A stretch of DNA of 64,000 bases, from contig NAJO01000046.1 of assembly GCA_002077065.1 (NCBI GenBank), forward strand, positions 62,001-126,000, read 5' to 3'. Of the stretch, positions 32,939-44,100 are shown in pieces. The notes under the pieces were generated by a model. It was not told the DNA's origin, ran no database searches, and saw only the letters and a program-made list of their open reading frames with translations. Position numbers and translations under genes: made by a program. Positions within the stretch are counted from its first letter, which is position 1. Each line of letters starts with the position of its first letter. Origin of the DNA: Cryoendolithus antarcticus. Taxonomy: Eukaryota > Ascomycota > Dothideomycetes > Cladosporiales > Cladosporiaceae.

Positions 32939-33198
32939 GCGAGCGCGCTTCGTCCCCGTGGAGGTGGGGACACGTGCTATTCGCCTCTCTTAGCTAGCTT
33001 CTCTCGTCAATTGATCTTCAGACCCGCGATCTGTGCTTTGCAGTGCTAAGTCTTGCAATGCTACTGCGACACAGAGAGAGATGAGGATGAGCTCACAGTG
33101 CAGGGTGCAGATTCCCTGCGGATGCTCGGCTTTGGCTGCACGTTTCTGCAGGGTTGACAGCGGGCCGTTGGTGAACTCTGGAAATGACCATATCACTT

Positions 33199-33777
33199 CT
33201 AATATACCTTCTTTGACATGAGTATTGACACTACAGACTGATGGCGATCTTGTGTGATACGTATCACAGCAGTCGTGGTGGAAGGTGCAAGATTAGACTG
33301 CCCTGCGTGGCTTTGCAGACGTAGCGAAATATCGCGCATAACTGTGAGCACTGGCAACAGATCTACCTCGCAGTATCCATGCACCCCAGGTTCTGCCACG
33401 ACACTCGAGCGGTCAGCAGACGACTCAGTCCTTCGACAAGGACGAAATGCAGGTCCCTTGACGCTTATCTCGCAGCGTCGAAGCGTCCATTGGCCACTTT
33501 CCTGATCATGTATGCAGCACGAGTGTCGTGCATCGAGAACTACGCCCGTTGCAGCAGGTGCAGCGCCGATCGTCAATTGATCAAATCGTCTACACGAAGG
33601 CGCTGCGTTCATAATGAGAGATATTGTTATCTCGGTCAGGTCTGGATGTGTCTGTATAGGTATATCATCTTGTCGTTGTAGGTCCTCTGTCGTCGATTCA
33701 GTCATCGCTGGTCCCCACTCTTTCCTGTGCAACGGGCTTCGCGTTCGTCTTCCACGCAAGTCGTCCACACTACTCAT
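33199..33777 (-). other. open frame directly in frame after the histidine-phosphatase stop codon
   Basis: A 192-codon frame begins with ATG immediately after the TAG of the phosphatase gene and in the same frame. Residues show no recognisable domain. It may be chance, 3' UTR, or a readthrough extension. I list it because the phase and zero spacing are unusual, not because I think it is a gene. Confidence 0.25.
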
Positions 33778-34573
33778 CTACGCCTGCACGTGCACCACCG
33801 GCTTGACCACAGCATCCCTCTGCGCCTGCTCGGCAGCCTCATGACTCTTAGTCCGCTTCAGCTGCTCCATCTCGTTGTGATCGAGTGGCTTCAAATGTCT
33901 TCGCTCCCTCGACTCAGCAGTCTCGATCAAGTGGTACTCGCCATCATCCGAGAAGTTGTAGCTGCGATACTCGGTATTCGCCCAGCCGGTGCCGAAGAAG
34001 CGGCCGCTGTCAGACCAGTCTTCGGTCAGAAAGTGGAGAAAGACGCCTACGACCTGTCAGTACGTGCGAATGCGGTAAGGGGAGGGGATGCAGACCGTGA
34101 GTAACGACCACAATGTTCCTCTCCTTGAACGCTGCCAACTTCGTCCTCGCCACCTTCGCTCTGACGCGGATTGCGTCTGCCCCGGTAGCCCAGATCCCTC
34201 GCTTGCTATTCCATCCCTCACCGACATCAATCAGATCCACAGGAAAGTCGGCGAACTCCCGCTTGAGCTCGTCGAGATTTGACCCGGTGTCACAGGGCAA
34301 ATCCGAGGTCTCCTGCAGCTCCGGCATGCCAATGACTTTGAGCTTCTTGGACTTGATATCGTCGTCAAAACTGTACAGTGCAGTCTGGAGAGTTCTTCGC
34401 AGCGGCGAGGCGACGACAGCATCGATCTCCTTGTGGTGAGGGAAGTTTGCCTGAAATGTGGCACATTGCTCTTTGCCCAAATTCGTGAGAACAGGATCAT
34501 GTAGGGCATGGTTGGCGATGTTGAGATTGTGATACCCTTGGGCGTGGCGGATGAGGTGAATTGTAGGTGCCAT
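33778..34573 (-). CDS. histidine phosphatase (phosphoglycerate mutase-like) superfamily protein
   Basis: Exons 34573-34096 and 34046-33778 are joined over a 49-nt intron (GTCTGC donor, CTGACA branch, CGTAG acceptor), giving 248 residues. The catalytic phosphohistidine motif is TIHLIRHAQGYHNLN (RHA in place of the common RHG). A second Arg lies in SPLRRTLQTA, the acid in LQETSDLPCDTG, and the second catalytic His in NIVVVTHG. The tail (HFLTEDWSDSGRFFGTGWAN, then TEYRSYNFSDDGEYHLIETA) is typical of small fungal members of the family whose substrates are not known. The first upstream codon in frame is TTG, so ATG 34573 (MAPTIHLIRH) is the start. Confidence 0.88.
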
Positions 34574-35211
34574 CTTGTTGACTTTCTGGGAGTGTTGACT
34601 AGATTGTTGTTTCAAGAAACTGAAGTGACGTTGTAGGAAAGGAAATATCTTGGCCAGGTCAATGGATGTTTATAGCGGAATGAGAGGATTGTACAATGGC
34701 CTATTCCGCTCACCGCGATGTTGATAAGCCATTGGCACCTGGAGTAGGCGTATAGTAGTATCTCAATGGCAGTAATGAAGGCCTGCTACCGCAGTGACGA
34801 CAAAGCCATTGCGACTGCATCCGGCTGGAAAGATCTACCACCGCCGTGATAGATCTTGTCAACCTATTCCACATGCTATTCGTGATGCGTATGTGCGTGA
34901 AGGACATCAATACCGGAGTTCGGGATGTTGAATTGAAGTCAACTTCATGCGAGTTCGGTGGTAACATGAACTCAGCGAGAGCGGCTTCGGAGGTGGTGCA
35001 CGATGTCAGATTGGATCACACTCGATGCGAAGGACACAACATCTGGATGGCATTTGTTCCGAGAAAACACATGCTCAAGGCACTATGGCCGAGCTCTCTG
35101 CCCTCTACCGACACTGTCTCCGCTCAAGGCACCGTGGCCGAGCTCCCCATCATACCCGCGCCCAAGCCGCTTCGGCTACCTTTCCCTTCCTCCTAGCCTC
35201 AAGGTCGTCCC
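34574..35211. other. intergenic stretch
   Basis: Promoter side of the phosphatase gene and 3' side of the next minus-strand gene. No gene seen. Confidence 0.4.
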
Positions 35212-38200
35212 TCAGCTACACTCCAGCTCCACATCATCGATTTCCCCATCGATCGGCATGGTCAACAGTATCTCATAGGCGAGCATTGGAATTTTCCTGC
35301 GCAGATCTGACATCCGCACCAGCCATCTGGAGACGTACTTGAATCCATACTCTTCCCATCCTTGCTTCTTCGCCGTGCGATCGATCCCGTTACCCAACCA
35401 GATGCATTCATCGAGCAGTGCGCTGATCTGCCTTGCTTCTTCCCACTCATCCTGTAATCTGGTCTTGCGATGGTAATCATCGCCGTTCTTCTTGGGGTCG
35501 ATCGGTCCCTGTAGATCGCCCAAATTTGGCCACTTATGCAGCTCCAATAATACGGTCACCATGGGTGTGATCCTCTCAGACACCCACGAGGAGCTGCGTA
35601 GCTGTTGCTTGAACTCTGCTGGAGTCGTCATGGCGTGGACGGTCTCTGTGATCTTATCCTCGAGCTCCGCGAAAAGGCTGTCGAAGTGGCGCTGGGCGAT
35701 GGAAATGGGAAGCTCATGGAGTGCTGCTGCGGTGTTGCCATCGAGAGTTGGCCTTGGACCCAAGGCCGGAAGCTCCGTCTCAGTATCTGCGGGTGGACTG
35801 GACGTTGATGTTGGTAACGAGCTTGACGGACCAGACCCACTTGACTGCATGGCAGAGTCGGGGACAGGGGCACTTACTTGAGCGTTGTCGCTGGTCCCAG
35901 GACACGGGAAGCTATCGTTGGTATACGGCGCAGGTTGCACGAATGTCGAGGACCCCTGAGCATTGCTGACAGGCGGGTTCGTGGGGGGCCATTGCATCAG
36001 CATTCGAGTTTCGCCGCCACGCAGTTCCTTAGCCTCGTCCCTAAGCTTCCTCGTGGACTTATGGTGAGCCACCAAATCGAAACTCTTTGCGGCTTTCATG
36101 ATGCCACGCGCCAGCTTGATGCACTCGTCTAGCATTTTGGGGATGCCGTACAGCTCGACCCAAATGTCGCCAAATCTGGCATCGCGGTCGAACAAGTTCT
36201 TGCTCCCCCATTTGTCAATCTGTGTCCACGATAAGGTCGGTTTGGAGACTCTGTCGGAGATCTCAGTCGTACCGCTCAAGGTTGACTCCAAGTTCGCTTT
36301 ATCATCAATGTAAGTTTGGAGCTTTAGGATGTCACGCCGTGCTGTTTTCAAGTACTCGCCGACGTATTGACGGGCGGTCTTAACCTCGAATGCGCGGAGT
36401 TTCTTGCCAGTCTCGTGATTGAGCACCGGCCCGACTCCTCCCTTCGGCGTGTCCAATGCTGCAGGCGTGTGCCCAGCCGGTTTGTTATCTGACAAGCCAG
36501 CGGGATTGGGAATGCTGGACGCTGGGGTGGGAGCTGGGATGGGCGGTGGGCCAGAAGCATTTGCAGCCGTCGCGCCGAATCCAGAAGCACTCGTCGTAGG
36601 TACTGCTGTTGTCTGATTACCGAAGCCTTCTCGACCAGAGAAACTCGGTACCGGTAGCCAGCCTGCTTGCCCGGCCCGTTGCGCAGTATTCTGTCCGCCG
36701 ACTACTAGCCCTGCGGGCTGGGCTCCAAAGGTCGAGGGACCAGAGCCAGGCGTGCCGTTCACTGAACTTGCACTTCCAGGTCCTATATTCCCGACCAGGC
36801 CAGTACCAGGGGCGCGCGCAACTTGCGAGGCACCTGATATGCCGGCCTGAGATGCCGAAGTATTCGTCAAAGTCGTACTGGCAGTGCTGGACCCGCTGGG
36901 TCCTGCAGGCTGCGAAGTAGCAAATCCGACATTTTGCGGCGCGAACTTTGATGCAGCAAGTCCGGAGAGATTCGTCGATCGAGTCTGCGGATGAGACTGT
37001 GTTTGCGGCGTCTGCGTCGATGTCGTAGCTGGTACTGGCTGTGCGCTAGTCGAAAGTATTGAAGAGCTCGTTTGCTGCGACGACAAAGCTGTGAAGAAGG
37101 CAGGCGGTAGATGATTTCCGGTGCCTGTCGGCTGCGGTATTGGCGCCGAGAAGGAAGCGGGCGGCGCAGTACTCTGCGTTGTGGATTGTTGCTGGCCAAA
37201 TGCAGAAGCGGCCGAGCTATCGAAGGTCAACGCGCTCCCGCGTTGGATGTAACGCCGACAGCCCCTGCCGATACGTCTCCGCCTGACGTCTGCGGCGTCT
37301 TGCCTGCTCCGCCATCGAGAGATGCACCATCGGCAGGCTGATAGGGCGGCGCTACTTGCTCTGTCATCAACCGTGTGTCGTACGACTGCCCATATTGCTG
37401 GTCGCTCCGTCCGTTCACCTGTCCCGCTTTCGCCAGCTCCTGAGTTACCGCCGAATCGAGCTCTTCCAGGTCCTTCTTACTCAGCCTCTGCACATCGATT
37501 TTCATCATGCCCACCATCGCCACTCCAAATGCCCTCACCGCCTCGTGCACCTTCCACGTCCACTCACACCGCTTCAGTCCTCCATGCCTCTCTCCGAGAT
37601 TGCGCAAGAATCTTTCCATCACCACAATATCACTAAGCCGTTGCTCCATCCACCGAGCATCAAGCCGACTCAAGTCCCAGAAAAGGGAAGTGCCATGCGT
37701 GACCCACCCCAGCAGCGAATCGAAGCGATTGGATATTGCTTCAAGATCCGTCCTCAGCACACGATCAGTCCTGAGCGCTTGCGACGCAGCGCTATTGGCG
37801 AAGCCCGTATTGAAGAGCGGGCTCTCATCCATCGTCTCCATGACGACAGCACTGAGGCGGAGCCATTCAGTGACAACATGAGCGCGATCGGATGGCTGCA
37901 GGGCGCTGAGGATGTCCGCACTTGAGGACGCGGGGAAGAGGATGGCCCGTTGCTGAGGCGTGTACGGGTCATTGAGAGCCGCCTTCCGAGCTGCCAAATT
38001 GGCAGTGATCTGCTCTTGAACGGCAGTCTTCTGAGGTCGTGCGGCTGGAGTTCGCGTCTCTCGATGGCTCACCTGACCAAAGCTGCTAGCCAGCGATGGC
38101 TGCGCTAGGAGGTGGCTGTACGATGAGTACTTGTGCCGAGGGACGATGATCGCAGGTTGGCGCCTCACAACAGAGGACTCTGGCGTTGGCGCATGGCCTG

Positions 38201-38684
38201 GTGTAAGCTCAGTGCGCTTCCATGTGCGATATTCTTGCACAGAGCTGCATCCTGGCTTTATCCATGGCTTCCCTTGCCTCTTCTGAATCCGCTTGACTTC
38301 AGTCGGAGCAGCCGCACTCTCACTCTCCCGAGTCTCCTTGACTTCAGTCGCTGCAGGTGCCTCTTTGATCACTGTCCGTGGCTCCAGCGGCTCAACAACT
38401 CGAGGAGGGTACTGATACACCTCATCCTCAGTGAAACACCCCCAGAGAACCAGGCACCAGCTGACCAGGACTCCAAAAAACGAAAGCCAGCAGATGTCTA
38501 ATTCCGCCTCACTGCGGCGCCATGTCACGAACTGAACCAGACTCCAGATCGCAGGCGGGAGAATCATGAACGCCCCACTGACCAGGCGCTCCGATGGTGG
38601 CTCCTTGTTGAGCCGGGAGGTGCAGTAGTTATCATTGAAGTCGACGAACACACAGAAAAGAAGCGCAAAGAGGAATGGATCCAT
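35212..38684 (-). CDS. large hypothetical membrane protein with S/T/Q-rich centre (two frames joined by one intron)
   Basis: Unrecognised. The upstream frame starts at ATG 38684 with hydrophobic segments near the N-terminus (MDPFLFALLFCVFVDFND, then LDICWLSFFGVLVSWCLVLW) and a charged middle. It ends in a TGA at 37227-37229. The downstream frame, open from 37230 to 35212, has no ATG near its 5' end. An intron at 37287-37217 (GTCAGG donor, TTGACC branch, GATAG acceptor, 71 nt) joins them in frame (1133 residues). An 83-nt alternative (GTATCG to GGCCAG) also keeps frame. The centre is rich in Ser, Thr, Gln, Gly and Pro. The C-terminal half is helical, with a twice-occurring pattern (MLDECIKLARGI and LLDECIWLGNGI) in two related segments. 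No known domain. The two parts might be separate genes, but the missing ATG argues against that. Confidence 0.55.
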
Positions 38685-39236
38685 AGCTGATGATGCTTTG
38701 ATGATGGCGGAGGCTTCTGAAATATGCGCTTTCGATGCTGTGGTATCGAGGTTCGTGTCGAAGTGGTGTCGTGTGCGGTGCAAAATTTGCATGTGAACAG
38801 CAGACGCGCTTGCTGATCTCGCAACAAGGCGGGAGGGCACTCCCGCGTTTTGGTGATGAGAAAGGAGCGATGCAGGACGTTGGCGCCCCTTGCGCCCTCG
38901 ATACAATCATTACTCCTCAGTATATACTACGAAACGATCCGAAGACTCCACAGATTCCGCGAGTGGTCTTTGCCACGAGAGTCACAAAGCATTGAGCAAT
39001 GCGAAAGATCGCATGTTTGCCAGATCCGCAAAAGAAAATGGAATGAGACACTCACAATCTCACCTTGCGAAGCAGCGCGCTCTCCAGGGGATGAGAACGC
39101 ATCTTACTCTACCCGTAGCGCCAACGATCTGTGCCCATATGCACCAGCTTGAGGCCTCGAGAAAGCGAAGTAGCACGGTGATCCACCATGCGCCGGATAG
39201 CTAGCGATACCACAGCGCGGTCTCTCTTCCCACTAC

Positions 39237-40356
39237 TCAGACGCCCACGATAGCCCTCTTCGCAGCCCCAGTGATGATGCCCGTGTCCCCAAGTCCGCCC
39301 AAAGGCACATACGTTTCCCTCTCAACATCAAGATGCATGGCTAGTTGTCCAAGAGTTTGGATCAGGTAGCAGCCGTTCTCGAGCCGGCCGGCGCTATACT
39401 TTACATTTCTAGGACCAAGCTGCATCCAGCCCGGGAACTGGGCGATGAGATCGCGATCAATACCGTCGCGGATGGAGGCAGGGACATCTTCAAGGGATGG
39501 CGCGCGGAGACTGAGCAGTCCGCGGAGGTTCGTGGGCGATTTGGCAAGTACGGTGCGCAGCTAAGCAATTGCGCTGAGCTTCGCGGAAGGGGAAGCGTCG
39601 TAAATCCAGCTATCGGTACTGTTCTCTCTAATGGGAGCAGCGATAGTCTGGCCATTGGTGCCTGTGTCTGTGCTCACGTCGATCAGTGGCAGTTGGGGGC
39701 CAGCGTTTGAGGAGCATGCAATCTCGGCTGCTCTCTGAAGGGCTGCAGCGTTATCTTTCAATTTGCGCTTGTGTTCTCCGGCATCCTCCACGATCCATTG
39801 CTCAAGAAGAAAATTGTGATGAACGTCAGGCTCCTGCCATCCCGGAACTGCCTCATAGCAGAGTTCTGCTGATGACCGGTATTTCGCCGCCAGTCGCTCC
39901 GATGATAGCATTGCTACGGACGCGGATGCCCTACGAGCAAGAAATGATCTAAACGGCCTTTCCAGGACATGCCAGCTCACCACACATGCAGCAGCGCAAG
40001 CTGTGCAAGCTTGCGCGAGTACACGTGGGCATATCCAGCGCGACTATGGCCTCGTCCAGACGGCCGTCGACATCCATAGCTCGATGTGGCCAGATATGTA
40101 GTGAACCGCGAGAACCACGAGGTGGCTGTAAGCACAGAAGGCCAGATCTCCGCCCAAGAAGCTCTCCATCATATGAGAGACTCTCAACTTGATGACGAAG
40201 CATCATGATGGATGGGTGCGCCGGGTGAATTTCCAACTTGTGAAGCGATGGGAGCCTGCTGGGCTGAAACATGTCGCACGTAGGTGCATGAGTCTTTACA
40301 TGGCAGATTCTCGGAGCACCATATCCTGTTGGAGACAGGGCGAGTAGCAGAAACAT
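39237..40356 (-). CDS. hypothetical protein, three predicted exons
   Basis: Unrecognised. Predicted exons are 40356-39981, 39913-39678 and 39560-39237, with introns of 67 nt (GTGAGC to CCGTAG) and 117 nt (GTGAGC to GCTTAG), all in phase (311 residues). The apparent TAG in the frame at 39561-39563 is then just the second acceptor. The first ATG gives a hydrophobic start (MFLLLALSPTGYGAPRIC) that could be a short signal peptide; a later ATG at 40272 is also possible. The last exon reads LLSLRAPSLEDVPASIRDGI, then DRDLIAQFPGWMQLGPRNVK, with a glycine-rich end. No domain recognised. The gene model rests on frame continuity only. Confidence 0.45.
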
Positions 40357-41117
40357 GAACTGTGGAACGCATGGTGCAGCGGACGATGCCTACATCTCTG
40401 AACTATGTGGTACATGGTCAAAAGTGAGGAGGTGCAACTTTACATATGTGAGCGCCAGCTCGCAGTCCCACAGCCTCTCGCATATTTCGTTGATCCACTA
40501 TTCGGGGTGAGCGTTTGCGCTCGAAAAGCCCTGTCATACTCGTGCGGATGCTCCTCGTGAACTTGGACTGGCCGAGGACGGCTGTGGAAATATGTGCCAT
40601 GCCATATGGTCATATGGCATTTCCGGGCTCCAACTGCAAATGGCCAATTCAAGCAGCACGATTCGCGTGAAGGTGTGGGTGACAGCTGGCACAAGCAAGA
40701 TCTGCATACGTCGTTGTAACTTGAGACAAAGGCATATGAATGAAGGACGTGAGGTGGGCTTTCACGGAGAGCCCCTTCCGCGCTAGCCGCTTAATCAGCC
40801 AATGATGACCCTGCCAAGATTTCACAGAGCGCGTGAAAGTTGTCCTTTCCACAAGTGACCCGTGGACAGCTTGCGGCTTGTGCTATCAAGGGAAAAAAAG
40901 GTTGTCTGGCCTTTTCCCCACGAGACTCTTCTACTTCAAGCACGACACTGGTTGTCACTTCCTCTTACACCACATCACTCTCTTTCCGCTCTATACCCTC
41001 CACCACCTACTGTACTCAAGCGTCTTGACTGACCGCCGAGTACACCAACACGCCCGAGGACATCCTGCAGAAGACTGCACATTACCTCACGCACCAAACC
41101 TACCAGCCTCGCTCACG
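40357..41117. promoter_or_regulatory. KAR2 upstream region
   Basis: The promoter and 5' UTR of KAR2. A CCAAT box lies within AGCCAATGATGACC near 40796-40809. Pyrimidine-rich leader sequence runs from about 40915 to 41060. I did not find an unambiguous unfolded-protein-response element by eye. Confidence 0.4.
40599..40620. repeat. 22-bp palindrome
   Basis: Perfect arms ATGCCATATG and CATATGGCAT are separated by GT. Each arm includes CATATG. It lies about 500 bp upstream of the KAR2 start codon and outside any supported gene. It could be a dimeric factor site; no specific factor is implied. Confidence 0.5.
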
Positions 41118-44100
41118 ATGGCTCGGTTCTCCAGAGAGCGTCGCCCTCAGCGGCCGGCGCGCAACATGTCCTCCTTGGTGAGGACGCTGCTGGTCTGCGC
41201 TATGATTATCGCCCCGTTCCTCATGTTCAGCTTGATCCCCACGGTTCGCGCAGATGATGTGCAGGAGCCTGTCAAGGACTCATCGGCTGTTCAAGGACCT
41301 GGTAAGTCTACTCTTGGGATGGTGTCAAGGGGGCGGAGTCTGGTCATGTAGAGCACGACTCCGGCGCTCTTGCGATTGAAGTAGTATTCGGGCATGAGCA
41401 GCTGACATGCTCTCCTCTCAGTCATAGGTATTGATCTTGGAACCACCTACTCTTGCGTCGGCATAATGAAGGGCGGCAAAGTCGAAATTCTCGTCAACGA
41501 TCAGGGCAACCGGATCACGCCTTCATGGGTGGCATGGAACGATGAAGAGCGACTTGTGGGAGATGCGGCAAAGAACCAGTTTGCGTCAAATCCCGAGCGG
41601 ACTATCTTTGACATCAAGCGTCTTATCGGGCGCAAGTTCAGCGACCGTGATTTACAAAAGGACATCAAGCATTTCCCCTTCAAGGTCGTGGACAAGGCTG
41701 GACAGCCACGTGTCCAAGTCGAGGTGAACGGGTGAGTCGAGACACGTACTCCGGCTTTTCTGAGACCATTACTGACAACGTTGAAGCGCACAGAAGACAT
41801 TCACCCCCGAGGAGGTCTCCGCCATGGTTTTGGGCAAAATGAAGGAAGTCGCTGAGCAATACCTCGGCGAGAAGGTCACGAACGCAGTCGTCACTGTCCC
41901 GGCCTACTTCAATGACGCTCAGCGCGCTGCCACCAAGGATGCAGGCACAATCGCCGGTCTCAATGTCCTTCGTGTTGTTAACGAGCCCACCGCGGCCGCT
42001 CTCGCCTATGGCCTCGACAAGACCGACCAGGAGCGCCAGATTATCGTCTACGATCTCGGTGGAGGAACCTTCGATGTTTCCATCTTGACTGTCGATCAGG
42101 GTGTATTCGAGGTCCAGGCCACCGCCGGTGACACCCATCTCGGTGGCGAGGATTTCGATCAGCGCGTGGTGGAGTTCTTCACCAAGTCTTACAACAAGAA
42201 GCACGACGTGGACATCCGAAAAAACTCGAAGACGATGTCCAAGTTGAAGCGTGAGGTCGAGAAGGCCAAGCGCACTCTCTCCAGCCAAATGAGCACCAAG
42301 ATCGAAATCGAGGCCTTCCACGAGGGCAACGACTTCTCCGAGACTCTCACTCGCGCCAAGTTCGAGGAGCTGAATAATGACCTGTTCAAGAAGACTCTCA
42401 AGCCGGTCGAGCAGGTGCTCAAGGACGCCAAGCTGAAAAAGAGCGACATCGATGACATCGTTCTTGTCGGTGGTTCTACTCGTATCCCCAAGGTCCAGGC
42501 TATGCTCGAGGAGTACTTCGGGAAGAAGGCATCCAAGGGTATCAACCCTGATGAGGCTGTCGCTTTCGGTGCCGCCGTTCAGGGTGGTGTTCTCTCTGGT
42601 GAGGAAGAGGCTAAGGATGTCGTCCTCATGGATGTTAACCCGCTCACTCTTGGTATCGAGACTACTGGTGGTGTTATGACCCAGCTCATCAAGCGCGGAA
42701 CTACTATCCCTACCAAGAAGAGCCAGATCTTCTCCACGGCCGCCGACAACCAGCCAGTGGTACTGATTCAGGTGTTCGAGGGCGAACGTACTATGACTAA
42801 GGATAAGTGAGTAAACCCCCCCAATCCCCCATTTCTACCCAAGTTACGTCGGAGCTGCAAATGCACATTGCACCAAGCTGGTTCAACACTCGCTGCTTGC
42901 TTGGTGCAATGTGGCTGCCACCACGGATCTTCCAATCTCCCGGATCGCCACTGCTGCGATCGAAGCTGCCTGCCCCTTCGTCCTCTGGGCCATGTACAGT
43001 CGCCATTGCAGCTCATGGGACTTGCGACTGCCTGGCACTGATTTGACCGGGTCAATACTGGCGCTGCTCTTGCCATGGTACCACTGGTGGATTGGTATAA
43101 GGCTTTTCCTCTCCGATTCCTCGATGCTTCAGTCAGATACCGCACCCAGGGATGGCACCACGATCGCAGTACAAGGCCAACAACATCCAAGCGCTCATCT
43201 TGCACATCACCTGGCTCTGCCTCAATGTCTCTGACTATGTCAACCCTCGCTTCCCGGCAGTTTTTCCTTCTTTTGACCAGCTGGCTGCCATCTTTCCCAA
43301 GCTTGGTCTCACCTTCGTTGACGGCCTCTTCGACGTCGTCCAATCTGCAAACCCACCAAGCATCAAGTGGTTCCTGTCGCTCTCAACCTTTCATCCAATA
43401 CGAGCTTGGGGCATCTGTGTCCTCGTTTTACGCAAAGGCGGCCGCTTCAAGATCTATATCGGCTCTGGCACCTCAACTGTCAACAATGGCGTTCGATACC
43501 GCATCCTGCAACACAAGGGTTCCCGAGTTGAGCCTGGTAACGTCAGGACTGCGAAGCGACAATGCTACAAGCTGGTCCACTGCTCGCTACTCGCCTGGTG
43601 CAATGTTCCTACTGCCACAGATGTACCAGTCTTTCGGACCGCCATCGTTGCCATCGAAGCTGCCTTCTCCTTCATCTTCTGGCCCATGTACAGTCGCACT
43701 ACGAAATACGGCTTCCCCGATGGTCCCTGGACTCGGACGGACTTTGCGTGGGAGGGCCTCTGCAGTCACAACCCACTCATCGAAGGTAATGACAGGGGCA
43801 ATGAAAGACTCGATCTCAGCCCCGCGAGCCTCCGGCAGATCAACGATGCCGCCACGCAAAGACGCCAGAGCGTCAGGAATGCGTGGGACCGCAAAGCTCG
43901 AGCAAAGAAGTCACCGAAGTACCTCGAGGCTCGCCGTGCAAGGGCCAGGAAGTACCAACCCATCGCCTCTGCCAAAGCCAAGCTTCAGGTCGAGAAGAAG
44001 AGATATCACTGCGCTCCCTGCAATTAGTCTGGCTTAGGAAGCGCTCAACTCAAGCGACATCTTGGTTCACCTCGCCACGCAGATGTCATCGCTGACGGCT

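Noticed and set aside
39561..39563. TAG in the 39237-40356 gene as a further premature stop
   Set aside because: Here a GTGAGC donor 117 nt upstream in phase makes the TAG a natural 3' splice site, unlike the other cases.
42911..44037. Other plus-strand frames inside KAR2 intron 3, including 43075-44037 (320 codons)
   Set aside because: It overlaps the GIY-YIG frame in another register and shows only low-complexity Ser/Pro/Leu composition without any motif.
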